DNA of 32,951 nucleotides from Spirochaetia bacterium (lineage in GTDB: Bacteria; Spirochaetota; Spirochaetia; DSM-16054; Sediminispirochaetaceae). This document shows positions 18,227 through 26,570 of this stretch, piece after piece. A program made the translations under genes and the position numbers. The notes under the pieces were generated by a model. It searched no databases and had not been told where the DNA came from. It saw nothing but the letters and a program-made list of their open reading frames with translations. Within the stretch, counting starts at the first letter, position 1. Every line of letters begins with the position of its first letter. Location of the stretch: assembly GCA_021736475.1 (NCBI GenBank), contig JAIPFV010000024.1, positions 1-32,951 on the forward strand, given 5' to 3'.

Positions 18227-20009
18227 TGCTATGCTCCTTGCTCTCCGCTGCTTTTCTGGCCCGTTTTGCTTCTTCCATGAGGCCGGTTTGTTTCTGCTCA
18301 AGAAGGGTTTTTATCTTTTTCTCGTTCTCTTTGAACTCATCCGAATCCCATTCAGAGTAATTCCAGTCGATGAAATGCTGACGCAGTTGGTTAAAGAAAT
18401 GCCGTGCATCCTCTTTATCTGATAATTCGAGAATAGAACCCAGAATATCATACAGTTGATCGAAAACGTAGTTCTGCCGTTCTACACTTACCGCTGCATC
18501 GACCGGATCAAAAGAGTTCTGTTGCAAATACACTGCATCTAAAAATTCAGATTTAAGGTTTACAATATAGTCTTCCAGGCTGGTTCCCTCTTCACCGACA
18601 ACCTTCATCATCTGTCCGACTTCATCGCCTCGGGAGAGAATACTTCTGGCAAAATCTACTTTGTCAACAGCGACTACCCCCGGATACTTGCTCCAGCTGT
18701 TTAATGGGTGGATGGAAGGGTATTTACGCGCTTCTGCACGGTCACGATCGAGACCGTGAAAGGCGCCGACTACTTTTAGTGTAGCCTGGGTTACAGGTTC
18801 TTCAAAGTTACCACCCGCCGGACTTACTGTCCCGCCGATAGTAACCGAACCAAAGGAGCCGTCCTTTAGCCTTACAACACCAGCTCGTTCGTAAAAGGCT
18901 GCAATAACCGATTCAAGATACGCTGGAAAGGCTTCCTCACCGGGAATCTCCTCTAGGCGGCCCGACATCTCGCGCATAGCCTGAGCCCAGCGAGAGGTGG
19001 AGTCGGCCAGCAGCAGTACGTGCAGGCCCATTTGCCGGTAATACTCAGCCAGGGTTACGGCGGTGTACACTGATGCCTCCCGTGCGGCGACCGGCATAGA
19101 GCTGGTATTGGCGATAATTACGGTACGTTCCATCAGGGTACGCCCTGTACGGGGGTCGATTAGTTCAGGAAACTCCCGCAGAGTTTCTACAACCTCGCCG
19201 GCCCGCTCACCACAGGCGGCAATTATTACAATGTCTACATCCGCATAACGGCTGGTAACCTGTTGCAGCACTGTCTTACCCGCCCCAAAGGGCCCGGGAA
19301 TACAGTAGGTACCTCCACGGGCAACCGGAATAAAGGTATCGATAATTCTTGTTTTTGTTACCATCGAGGTATCCGGCTCAAGTCGTTCTTCATATGAACT
19401 AATAGCCCGCTTCACCGGCCATTCAAACATCATATTAACTGAATGCTGATTGCCCTTTGCATCTTCCAGTACCGCCATTTCCTGCTCAACCGTATATTCG
19501 CCTTTTTCGGCGACTTTTTTTACAGTATAAGATTCATAAAAATTAAAGGGTACCATAATTCGGTGCTCAAAAATTCCCTCTGGAACGGTACCGAGGGTAT
19601 CGGCGGCGGCCACTGTGTCTCCGGCCTTAACCTTAGGAGTAAACTCCCACTTTTTATCACGAGGCAGTGCATTCATATAAAGACCGCGCGGGAGAAAAAA
19701 TCCGGCTTCTTCCGCCAGCTTGGGTAAAGGATTCTGCAGCCCGTCGTATATCTGAGTAAGCAGCCCGGGGCCCAGCTCAACTGCCAGAAGTTCCCCACTG
19801 AACTCAACCTCATCGTCGACGCCGATGCCTGTGGTCATTTCAAATACCTGCATTTCGGCGGTATCCCCCTGAATTCTGATTACCTCAGATTTCAGATTTT
19901 GCTCGCCTACTTTAACATATCCAACTTCATTTAACGAAATGTCGCCTTCTACTTTTACAGCGACCATGTTTCCGTTAACACCTATAACTTTGCCTGTAGT
20001 CTTTGTCAT
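18219..20009 (-). CDS. atpA: V-type ATPase catalytic subunit A
   Basis: 596 residues. The P-loop GPFGAGKT is at 239-246, with Lys245 as the catalytic lysine; GERAGE carries the catalytic glutamate, and [30 protein letters not shown] is split by the Walker B region. The non-homologous region specific to A subunits (about 115-195) is present, distinguishing it from F-type beta subunits. It hydrolyses or synthesises ATP in the head, coupled to ion movement through I and K. The start ATG has GGAG 7 nt upstream and follows the DUF2764 gene after a 42-bp gap, the longest within the operon apart from none comparable. The C-terminal tail is charged and helical ([12 protein letters not shown]). Confidence 0.96.
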   Translation of the reverse strand: MTKTTGKVIGVNGNMVAVKVEGDISLNEVGYVKVGEQNLKSEVIRIQGDTAEMQVFEMTTGIGVDDEVEFSGELLAVELGPGLLTQIYDGLQNPLPKLAEEAGFFLPRGLYMNALPRDKKWEFTPKVKAGDTVAAADTLGTVPEGIFEHRIMVPFNFYESYTVKKVAEKGEYTVEQEMAVLEDAKGNQHSVNMMFEWPVKRAISSYEERLEPDTSMVTKTRIIDTFIPVARGGTYCIPGPFGAGKTVLQQVTSRYADVDIVIIAACGERAGEVVETLREFPELIDPRTGRTLMERTVIIANTSSMPVAAREASVYTAVTLAEYYRQMGLHVLLLADSTSRWAQAMREMSGRLEEIPGEEAFPAYLESVIAAFYERAGVVRLKDGSFGSVTIGGTVSPAGGNFEEPVTQATLKVVGAFHGLDRDRAEARKYPSIHPLNSWSKYPGVVAVDKVDFARSILSRGDEVGQMMKVVGEEGTSLEDYIVNLKSEFLDAVYLQQNSFDPVDAAVSVERQNYVFDQLYDILGSILELSDKEDARHFFNQLRQHFIDWNYSEWDSDEFKENEKKIKTLLEQKQTGLMEEAKRARKAAESKEHSNA

Positions 20010-20051
20010 GAAAGTTCTCCGAATAACTCAGCGTTTTGGCAAGCCCGTTTA

Positions 20052-20591
20052 CTAGGCCGACTCAATATCTTTTCGTACATGCTGATAAATTTGCTCAAAT
20101 TTCTCTCTTCCCTGTTCGGTAGTGAATTTGCTCCTACGATGAAGCAACTGAAGTTTGAGTGCATACAGCATCAATTTAACCAAATCAAAATAGTGTCCAA
20201 CCTCAAGCTCTTCAAGAAAAGTCCACCGTGCTTTATTGAGTATCTGTTCACCTGCAAGTGGAGAATCTTGGTTTGCAGCCTCCCTGGCTGTTTCCGGGAT
20301 ACCGGGGATTACCTCACCTTCGCGTCTGTACTTTTCCGATTCGACTCCGATTTTTTGACTGCGGAGTTTTACAAGTTCGTTCCGAAGCGAAGTTTCCCAG
20401 GTATACCATTTTTCCAGCAGTTCGTTCCCTTGGGCTGCTCCCGGTTCGAGCGAAACTGTCTCTAAGAGCGCGAGATCATCAGCGTCGATGTTCCCTCTGC
20501 AGGAATAGTAGAGCTCATCAAGTGTGAGAGGAGGCTTATCTTCAAATTGAAGAAGCGGGAGAGTAGCGATCACGTAATAATACTGTCGCAC
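20052..20591 (-). CDS. DUF2764 protein of the V-ATPase operon (possible subunit C equivalent)
   Basis: 179 residues. The N-terminus QYYYVIATLPLLQFEDKPP followed by LTLDELYYSC is the hallmark of the DUF2764 family, found between atpE and atpA in spirochaete, chlamydial and Bacteroidetes operons. No membrane segment is seen and the protein is largely helical. Because a normal C subunit gene is missing from these operons, a role as a reduced C-like link between the central stalk and the ring is the common guess; that is inference. The start is GTG 4 nt after the atpE stop, with AGGAG 7 nt upstream. Family confidence is good, function unproven. Confidence 0.85.
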   Translation of the reverse strand: MRQYYYVIATLPLLQFEDKPPLTLDELYYSCRGNIDADDLALLETVSLEPGAAQGNELLEKWYTWETSLRNELVKLRSQKIGVESEKYRREGEVIPGIPETAREAANQDSPLAGEQILNKARWTFLEELEVGHYFDLVKLMLYALKLQLLHRRSKFTTEQGREKFEQIYQHVRKDIESA

Positions 20592-20595
20592 GGTG

Positions 20596-21219
20596 TTACT
20601 CCTGTTCTTTTGCTTCTTTTGCAGCTTCCTTCAAAATCTCGGCCAATTTAGGGTTGAGAAACTGGGAAACAATTTCAGCTACGCCTTCGGCGGTGAAATT
20701 GTAATATGCCGAACCGTCTTTATAGCCAACCTGAAAACCGGCATCTACATTTGCAAGTGGCTTCAGTTCCATACCCTCAGCCAACTGCGCTGAAAGCTGA
20801 TCGCGCAATCCCTTTTCAATGTTCTGCAGCTCATCCTCGGCAACCAGCAGCTGTACATCGGCAACTTCTTCATCCCAATGGTCAATCAGTTGCTTGATGG
20901 TGCCTTGCAGAAGCTTCCCCTTTAAGGCCGCAGCACTTTCGGTGTAAATAACCGTATCAAACAGAGCCTGAAGTCTTTTTTCCAGGCTAAGAAGCAGATC
21001 GCGGCCGGCTTGCTTCAGACTTTGGCGGCCCGTCTGTTCGCGGCGCTGAGCATCCTCTTCGGCCTTCTGTGTAATTTTGTCGGCTTCTGTTTCTGCATCC
21101 GAGACAATTTGCTTAGCCCGTGATTCAGCTTCCTGCACAATCTTTTGTGCCTGCTGCTCTGCGCTTTCGATACCTTCCGATTTAATTCGGTCAATAAGTT
21201 CTTTTAACTGAACGTCCAT
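20596..21219 (-). CDS. atpE: V-type ATPase subunit E (peripheral stalk)
   Basis: 207 residues. The first 80 or so are a long charged helix with heptad character (GIESAEQQAQKIVQEAESRA), as in the E part of the E/G peripheral stalk; the C-terminal globular part has VQLLVAEDELQNIE and the ending KEAAKEAKEQE. It holds the A3B3 head to subunit I. No gene for the G/H partner helix is seen, so E may pair with a protein encoded elsewhere or act alone. The ATG has AAGGA 7 nt upstream, and as first gene of the operon it is preceded by a candidate promoter. Confidence 0.9.
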   Translation of the reverse strand: MDVQLKELIDRIKSEGIESAEQQAQKIVQEAESRAKQIVSDAETEADKITQKAEEDAQRREQTGRQSLKQAGRDLLLSLEKRLQALFDTVIYTESAAALKGKLLQGTIKQLIDHWDEEVADVQLLVAEDELQNIEKGLRDQLSAQLAEGMELKPLANVDAGFQVGYKDGSAYYNFTAEGVAEIVSQFLNPKLAEILKEAAKEAKEQE

Positions 21220-21270
21220 AAGCGTTTCCTTTCAATAGCAATGTATCAATCAATATTTATTTACCTATTA

Positions 21271-21300
21271 ATAATATAGTGGTATAGTAATGGAGCACAA
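21271..21300 (-). promoter_or_regulatory. Candidate promoter of the V-ATPase operon
   Basis: On the minus strand TTGTGC (21295-21300) and TATTAT (21271-21276) are 18 nt apart, just downstream of the terminator of the preceding unit. The leader to the atpE start would be about 45 nt and includes the AAGGA ribosome site. The -35 is weak. Confidence 0.4.
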
Positions 21301-21333
21301 AAAAAATATCAACATAATTAGGGTGTATTATGT
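21299..21333 (-). terminator. Weak intrinsic terminator after the murI-rsgA-mutS2 unit
   Basis: On the minus strand ACATAAT and ATTATGT form a perfect 7-bp A/T-rich stem around an 8-nt loop, followed after TGATA by a run of eight T. It begins 15 bp beyond the stop of the small gene at 21348. The T-tract abuts the candidate V-ATPase promoter. The stem is weak, so termination may be partial. Confidence 0.6.
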
Positions 21334-21347
21334 GTTTTTTTAACCCA

Positions 21348-21698
21348 TCACATTTCATTGTTCATGTAACGCAGGACCTTGCTCATTCGTTTTTCAATAA
21401 ATTCAGGCACCGCCTGGGGAATACCGGACATTCCGCGTACAATTTTTCGTACCGCCTCTACCGCTTCCTCAAGAGTTTCGTAATCATCCGGATTCAGCTG
21501 TTCTACCCTTTTCTGGATTATCTCCAAAAGCTTTTCTTCCCGCTTCATCAGGGCACTGTTTTCCGTCCATACGTAACCGGTAATCTCATGCTTGCGAAAC
21601 CGCTCTTCGCTGCTGTCTAACAGCATAACCAACCCGTCACGGATATCATCAAACTCAATTGACAAAATAGCAAAAAATTTTCTGATTTTCTCTTTCAT
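21348..21698 (-). CDS. Small cytoplasmic hypothetical protein
   Basis: 116 residues from the ATG (MKEKIRKFFAILSIEFDD); GGAG lies 9 nt before it. A TTG at 21713 would add five residues and is less likely. There is no signal peptide and no convincing membrane segment. The composition is charged and helical (KREEKLLEIIQKRVEQL, EEAVEAVRKIVRG), which suggests a small helical bundle. It follows mutS2 after 71 bp and is followed by a terminator, so it is probably the last gene of the murI-rsgA-mutS2 unit; a weak promoter-like pair (TTGCGT, 17 nt, TACGAT) also lies in the gap. I do not recognise the family. Codon use and context suggest a real gene. Confidence 0.7.
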   Translation of the reverse strand: MKEKIRKFFAILSIEFDDIRDGLVMLLDSSEERFRKHEITGYVWTENSALMKREEKLLEIIQKRVEQLNPDDYETLEEAVEAVRKIVRGMSGIPQAVPEFIEKRMSKVLRYMNNEM

Positions 21699-21769
21699 TC
21701 CTATTCGCTCCAATCACAGCAAGTACTGTTTCTGTTAATCGTAGATATAATCTAATAAATACGCAACAA

Positions 21770-24124
21770 TTAGTGTTTCAATTTTACAATGGTTTTGCCG
21801 GTTCCGCCCTGTTCAGGGCGGGAAAAGTAAAACTCTTCTACCTGAGGGGAATCCTGTAGTAGACGCTGCACGCCGGTTTGCAGGATGCCCTCTCCCTTTC
21901 CGTGAATAATCTCAAACTCATATAGATTGGCCAGGGTTGCATTGTCAAGCTGACGATTTACACGGTCCAAGGCTTCCTCCAAGCGCTCTCCCCGCACATC
22001 CAGAGAGAAAGCGGCCGGTTCGGTTCCGGAGTCGCTCGTATACCCATACCGCGGGGTCGACTGTTTTTGTTTCTGTTCAGAGCTCTCTGCCGGCATCAGA
22101 TCACTCTCCGGGAGGGTAATTTTCATCGCTCCTACCTCGACCAGCCAATACCCCTGCTTAGCGCGCCGTATTATGGTGCCTCTCCGCCGCCCAGGTCCGG
22201 TAATAACCTGCATACCCGGAGAGAACTCGTAGGTATCACTGGAAGCGAACTCGATCTCCTCTTGCTCAACTTGCTCTTTCTCTTGTTTCTCCCGTTTCTC
22301 TACCGTACGAATAAACTCTTTTACCCTTTTGGTATCTTCTTTAGAAACGTTTCCGCCGCTCTTCAATTGGTGCACCAAGTTCTCAAGCTCCTGCCGAGCC
22401 TCGCGTAAAAACTTGTTCAGCTCGCCGTACCCGCTCTGTTTAAGCTGGTGTTCGCGTTGTCGCAGGCGCAGTGCCGCCAGATCATGCTCCTTAATTTGTT
22501 CGTGCAGGCTGCCCTCACGCTGCTTTAAAGACTCTTCATGCCGCTTAAACTCGGTCTGCCTTCGCTCGAGCTCTTTAATCATTTCGCTGACTTGGCCGCT
22601 CTCACTTGACAAGTAGCCCCGGGCCGCCTCTATCACATTCCCCGGCAAACCGCTACGGGCTGCAATATCCAGGGCGTGACTTTCGCCGGGTAGTCCGACC
22701 ACAACTTTATAGTTAGGTGTTAAAGTTGAGGTATCGAAGTCCATTGAGGCATTTTGCACCCTGGGAGTGGTATATCCGTAATTTTTCAGAAGTCCGTGGT
22801 GGGAAGTTGCCAGGGTGGTTGCTCCGCGTTTTAAAAACTCATCCAGCACAGCCATTGCCAACGTAGCCCCTTCGCCCGGATCGGTACCCGAACCGAGTTC
22901 ATCCAGCAGAGCCAAGGCATGTACATCAGCATGCTCCAGCATCTCACCGATTTTTGTCATATGTCCGGAAAAAGTGGAAAGCGAGCCTTCAATTGACTGT
23001 TCATCCCCTATATCTGCATAGATACCGTTAAACACAGCCAACTCCGTGCCTTCATCCGCGGGAATCTGCAGCCCGAATTGATTCATAAGCGAGAGAAGTC
23101 CTACAGTTTTTAAGGTAACTGTTTTTCCCCCTGCATTGGGGCCGCTGATTATAAGACTCTGTATATCTTGTGAAGTTTCAATATCAATGGGCACCGCGCT
23201 TTCGCGGAGCAGGGGGTGGCGGGCACGCTTGAGTTTAAAACCGCGTTCCCGGTAGTTGGCACGTACACAATTATGAAGCCGGGCATACGCGGCCCGGCAT
23301 ATGAAACTGTCGATCTCCGTAACCGCCTCTGTAAGCTGCTCTATCTCGGTCCGACGGGAGGCCACGGCTCTAGTAAGGTCGCGTAGTATTGACAGAATAA
23401 TCTCACGAATTTCCTGTTCAACCAGGGCGATGTCGTTGTTTTTAGTCATCAGTTCCGGCGGCTCGATATACACCGTGGCTCCACGGGCTGAGCTGTAATG
23501 AATGACACCGGAGACCATGTTCTGATACTGGGCTTTTAGGGGCAGGACAATCCGCCCGTCCCTCTGAGTCGGTACATCACTTTGCCAGCGATCGGAGTTC
23601 TGCTGCAGATAGCTCTGAGCGGCCCGATTGAGTTCATTCCGCAGGCGGGCCATATGAGCGCGCTGTTTCCGCAGCTCCGGATGACTATCTTTTACGCTCC
23701 CATCCGGATTAAGAACCGCAGTAATTGCCTTTGCACTCTCTCTGAAATCACCAATCTGCTCGCTGTGGGCGGATATATCCTGATATCCGTATTCTGCCGC
23801 AGCCCGCAAGTAAGCCGAAAGCCGGTGGGCTGAATTAAAATAGCGGGCAAACCGGATAAGCTCCTCGCCCTCAAGGACAGTACCTTCTGTAGAGAGTTCC
23901 CGCAGCTCAGACTCAAGTTCGGGAAACTCAAAGGAAGGGAACTCTTCCCGCTCCATAAACTCACGAGCTTGTTCGACCTTCAGCTGCAACGGTTCTAAAG
24001 CCGATTGGGAGTAATAAAAGCCCTGCAGGCTCACCGCATGACGACCGTTCTCGCTGATACAATACTCTAACAGCTCCGATCTAATTTTTTCAAATTCTAA
24101 AACATTGATTGTGTGTTGATGCAT
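21770..24124 (-). CDS. mutS2: MutS2 family ATPase/endonuclease with Smr domain
   Basis: 784 residues, the standard MutS2 length. The core and clamp helices are in the first 320 residues; the ABC ATPase has P-loop GPNAGGKT at 328-335, then LSTFSGHM and LLDELGSGTDP, and HH in TLATSHHG. A long coiled coil (about 515-630) is followed by a KOW-like segment and a C-terminal Smr domain (about 708-784) with LDVRG and HGKGEG, the nuclease motifs. The mismatch-recognition domain of MutS is absent. MutS2 suppresses recombination in some bacteria and splits collided ribosomes in Bacillus; which applies here is not shown. The ATG follows the rsgA stop by 4 bp, without an obvious ribosome site, so coupled translation is likely. 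Confidence 0.95.
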   Translation of the reverse strand: MHQHTINVLEFEKIRSELLEYCISENGRHAVSLQGFYYSQSALEPLQLKVEQAREFMEREEFPSFEFPELESELRELSTEGTVLEGEELIRFARYFNSAHRLSAYLRAAAEYGYQDISAHSEQIGDFRESAKAITAVLNPDGSVKDSHPELRKQRAHMARLRNELNRAAQSYLQQNSDRWQSDVPTQRDGRIVLPLKAQYQNMVSGVIHYSSARGATVYIEPPELMTKNNDIALVEQEIREIILSILRDLTRAVASRRTEIEQLTEAVTEIDSFICRAAYARLHNCVRANYRERGFKLKRARHPLLRESAVPIDIETSQDIQSLIISGPNAGGKTVTLKTVGLLSLMNQFGLQIPADEGTELAVFNGIYADIGDEQSIEGSLSTFSGHMTKIGEMLEHADVHALALLDELGSGTDPGEGATLAMAVLDEFLKRGATTLATSHHGLLKNYGYTTPRVQNASMDFDTSTLTPNYKVVVGLPGESHALDIAARSGLPGNVIEAARGYLSSESGQVSEMIKELERRQTEFKRHEESLKQREGSLHEQIKEHDLAALRLRQREHQLKQSGYGELNKFLREARQELENLVHQLKSGGNVSKEDTKRVKEFIRTVEKREKQEKEQVEQEEIEFASSDTYEFSPGMQVITGPGRRRGTIIRRAKQGYWLVEVGAMKITLPESDLMPAESSEQKQKQSTPRYGYTSDSGTEPAAFSLDVRGERLEEALDRVNRQLDNATLANLYEFEIIHGKGEGILQTGVQRLLQDSPQVEEFYFSRPEQGGTGKTIVKLKH

Positions 24125-24128
24125 ATGA

Positions 24129-25040
24129 TTAACCGTACTCTACTCTCGATTCTAATTCGTAATATATTCTGGCATAACTCTCGTATCTGTCAGGATGGAT
24201 AAGACCGGACTCCACCGCTGCCTGTACTGCGCAGCCGGGTTCGTGCAGATGGGTGCAGGGTTGAAATTCGCATTTATCGATAAAGGGAACAAAGTCTCTA
24301 AAATAACGATCCAGCATATCCCTATCTTCAATTCCCAGCTCTATCTGCCGGATACCTGGAGTATCGATAAAATAGTTTTCTCCGTATTCGTATAAGCGGG
24401 CATTTTTGGTAACATGCCTTCCACGATCGTACTTGCGGGAAATCTCTCCGACCTCTACATCCACCCCCGGAAAAAGCATATTTAACAGAGAGCTTTTTCC
24501 CACTCCCGATTGGCCGAAAAAGGCGGATAAACCGGAACTTATTCTGTCTTTCAGTTGTTCAATCCCTTCACCGGTTTTTACAGATGTCTCTATTACCTCA
24601 TAGTCCATATCTCTATATATTTGCATTCGCTCTTTAATTGAACTGTCATATTTCAAGTCCACTTTATTCAGAGCAATAACTACCGGTATTTCATCCGCTG
24701 CAATCAGTACACGGTCAATAAAGCGCGGCCGAAAGGGCGGGTTTTTGGCGGAGGTGACCACCACCAGCACATCCAAGTTAGCCGCCACCGTCTGCAGTGC
24801 CCTCCGCTTTCTGTTCCACCTAACAAGAGAATTGTTACGCGGCTTTCTGCGGTGTATGAGCCCTTCTCCGGTAGTATGCAGATCGGTTTCAAAATCCACC
24901 ACATCCCCCGGTGCCAAAGGGTTATATGCCCGCTCGTCCTGTCGTAATATTTTTCCTTTCAGCCGACACATATACGACTCGCCGTCCACCACCACAGTAA
25001 AAATATTATTTGCCCCAAAGGCAACTCTGCCGGTCAGCAT
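24129..25040 (-). CDS. rsgA: Ribosome small-subunit GTPase RsgA (YjeQ/YloQ)
   Basis: 303 residues from the chosen ATG. The GTPase motifs are in the permuted order that defines the family: NKVD (125-128) comes before the P-loop GQSGVGKS (176-183) and DTPG (226-229). An OB-fold is N-terminal (LTGRVAFGANNIFTVVV), and a C-terminal zinc knuckle is formed by Cys257, Cys262, His264 and Cys270. RsgA checks late 30S assembly and releases RbfA. The start is uncertain: ATG at 25040 just after the murI stop, GTG at 25046, or GTG at 25061 (18-bp overlap); the ATG gives the usual N-terminus. It sits between murI and mutS2. Confidence 0.94.
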   Translation of the reverse strand: MLTGRVAFGANNIFTVVVDGESYMCRLKGKILRQDERAYNPLAPGDVVDFETDLHTTGEGLIHRRKPRNNSLVRWNRKRRALQTVAANLDVLVVVTSAKNPPFRPRFIDRVLIAADEIPVVIALNKVDLKYDSSIKERMQIYRDMDYEVIETSVKTGEGIEQLKDRISSGLSAFFGQSGVGKSSLLNMLFPGVDVEVGEISRKYDRGRHVTKNARLYEYGENYFIDTPGIRQIELGIEDRDMLDRYFRDFVPFIDKCEFQPCTHLHEPGCAVQAAVESGLIHPDRYESYARIYYELESRVEYG

Positions 25041-25042
25041 AC

Positions 25043-25864
25043 TCACAGGCGTCCGCTCCACTCCAGCTTGAACATTTTTGAAAACTGGTGATAACGCTCG
25101 TCTTCGCGATAGCTTAAATCGTTGCCGCTTACAAACAAGCGGCTGTTGCTTGTGCTGTTACTGATCCCGTTCTTACCATGCCGGAACAGATGTGCTTCTT
25201 CTAATACTCTCAAAGCTTGTTGGGCCACCCCTTCTCGCGAATCGATTATCTCCACCGAACCCTTTAGCATCTTATGTAATAACTCCTCAACGAATATAAA
25301 ATGTGTACAACCTACTACTAATGCATCTACAGTCTGGGAAGAAAAAAAATCTACCGCCGGCTGCAGTATTGCTGCTCTTTCTTCCTCGGTGCTTGAAAAG
25401 TAGTTGAGCTCAACCATCTGTACAATCTCTACTCCGGCGTAACGCAGCACTCTACAGTCGGCAGCAAAGCGGCTGATTAGATTTTCGGTGTACGGGTCCT
25501 CAACAGTTCTACGAGTTGCCAGCACTCCAATCGACCTCTGTTTCGACAGTTCCGCCGCGGGTTTTACCGCCGGGACTACTCCGATAAAGGGAATATCGTA
25601 TTGGCGGCGCAGTTCTTCCAGGGCTACCACCGAGGCGGTATTACAGGCTATTAGCATGAGCTTAGGATCCGTGGCCTCGACGAACTTACCAACGGACTGA
25701 ACAATTATCTCACGAAGAACTGCATCAGTCTTTTCTCCATATGGGAAATTGCCCCTATCCGCAAAATACACAAAATCTTCAGCGGGAGCATACTTTCTCA
25801 ATCGCTCCAAATAGGGTAAGCCCCCTACCCCGGAATCAAATACTGCTATTGGCCTGTTGTTCAC
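25043..25864 (-). CDS. murI: Glutamate racemase
   Basis: 273 residues. Both catalytic cysteines are visible: Cys74 in ACNTAS and Cys186 in GCTHF, along with the N-terminal substrate motif FDSGVGG and ADRGNFPYGEK. The enzyme interconverts L- and D-glutamate in the cytoplasm, supplying D-Glu for peptidoglycan. The start is GTG with GGAG 8 nt upstream. It is the first gene of the murI-rsgA-mutS2 unit and is divergent from the pentapeptide gene across a 109-bp spacer. The tail after residue 215 (EEAHLFRHGKNGISNS) is a C-terminal extension I cannot assign. Confidence 0.95.
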   Translation of the reverse strand: MNNRPIAVFDSGVGGLPYLERLRKYAPAEDFVYFADRGNFPYGEKTDAVLREIIVQSVGKFVEATDPKLMLIACNTASVVALEELRRQYDIPFIGVVPAVKPAAELSKQRSIGVLATRRTVEDPYTENLISRFAADCRVLRYAGVEIVQMVELNYFSSTEEERAAILQPAVDFFSSQTVDALVVGCTHFIFVEELLHKMLKGSVEIIDSREGVAQQALRVLEEAHLFRHGKNGISNSTSNSRLFVSGNDLSYREDERYHQFSKMFKLEWSGRL

Positions 25865-25896
25865 CCAAGCTACTCCATTTAACCATATTGCGACTT

Positions 25897-25905
25897 ATAT
25901 TAGCA
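25897..25905 (-). promoter_or_regulatory. Candidate extended -10 promoter for murI
   Basis: On the minus strand TGC followed by TAATAT resembles an extended -10 element, about 33 nt before the GTG start of murI. No clear -35 was found. The divergent spacer 25865-25973 holds this and the plus-strand candidate promoter, and nothing else recognisable. Confidence 0.35.
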
Positions 25906-25938
25906 TACAATACAAGTTTTTCCTATCGGACCCAGGTA

Positions 25939-25967
25939 TTGAATAACGGGCCGACAATCGATACTCT
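25939..25967 (+). promoter_or_regulatory. Candidate promoter of the pentapeptide-MBL unit
   Basis: TTGAAT (25939-25944) and TACTCT (25962-25967) are 17 nt apart on the plus strand. The -10-like box ends 6 nt before the ATG at 25974, so the transcript would begin at or next to the start codon. Confidence 0.4.
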
Positions 25968-25973
25968 GTATGT

Positions 25974-26570
25974 ATGTTCCTGTTTAATACATGTCAAAAA
26001 CCGGACTGTCAGCTGTATGCGGCCCACGGAGAAGACTACTGTCTGCATCATGTCGATGACCCTGAAGCCTGTAATGCACGTTTGGTAGAGATTGTCCAAG
26101 ACACTCAAGTCTTAAAGGATTTGAACTCCTCGTGTATCACCGTCGAAGATACCGACTTCAGCGATCATACATTTATGGTGTGCAATTTTTCCGAAAGCAG
26201 TTTTAAGAACGTAGACTTTTCCCATAGTAATTTTGATTTGTGCTTTTTACAATATTCGCGCTTTGAAAACTGCCGTTTTACTGAAACAAATATCAAGTAT
26301 TCTGTATTCGCCGGCAGCACTTTTATTAACTGCGATTTTAAGGACTCGGACATCGTACATACTAATTTTTTAGGCATAAACGCTGAGAACTGTGTATTTA
26401 ACGACTCCGACCTGTATTATTCAAACTTTACAAGTGCAGTATTACATGATGTAAGTTTTGTCGACTGCAATCTAAAGAAAGCAGATTTTGTAAACAGCTC
26501 CAGAGAAACAGTAAGTTTTAAGTACTCAAACTATGAAGAAGCCCGTTTTCAACAGGATACAGCTATATGA
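25974..26570 (+). CDS. Pentapeptide-repeat protein with N-terminal Cys/His cluster
   Basis: 198 residues. From about residue 55 to 190 the sequence follows pentapeptide periodicity with Phe/Leu or Asn/Asp every five residues (SNFDL, SRFEN, STFIN, SDIVH, SNFTS, ADFVN), predicting a right-handed quadrilateral beta-helix. The first 25 residues carry a Cys/His cluster (Cys7, Cys12, Cys23, His25 or His26) that could bind a metal. No signal peptide is seen, so it is probably cytoplasmic. Pentapeptide proteins range from DNA-gyrase mimics to scaffolds; nothing here settles the function. No Shine-Dalgarno precedes the ATG. The stop overlaps the next gene (ATGA), which makes a joint function with the MBL-fold protein likely. 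Confidence 0.85.
   Translation: MFLFNTCQKPDCQLYAAHGEDYCLHHVDDPEACNARLVEIVQDTQVLKDLNSSCITVEDTDFSDHTFMVCNFSESSFKNVDFSHSNFDLCFLQYSRFENCRFTETNIKYSVFAGSTFINCDFKDSDIVHTNFLGINAENCVFNDSDLYYSNFTSAVLHDVSFVDCNLKKADFVNSSRETVSFKYSNYEEARFQQDTAI

Noticed and set aside
18227-18301. Extended N-terminus of V-ATPase subunit B
   Set aside because: The extra basic residues are atpA coding sequence read in another frame; the ATG at 18226 has AAGGAG at 7 nt and matches the family start.
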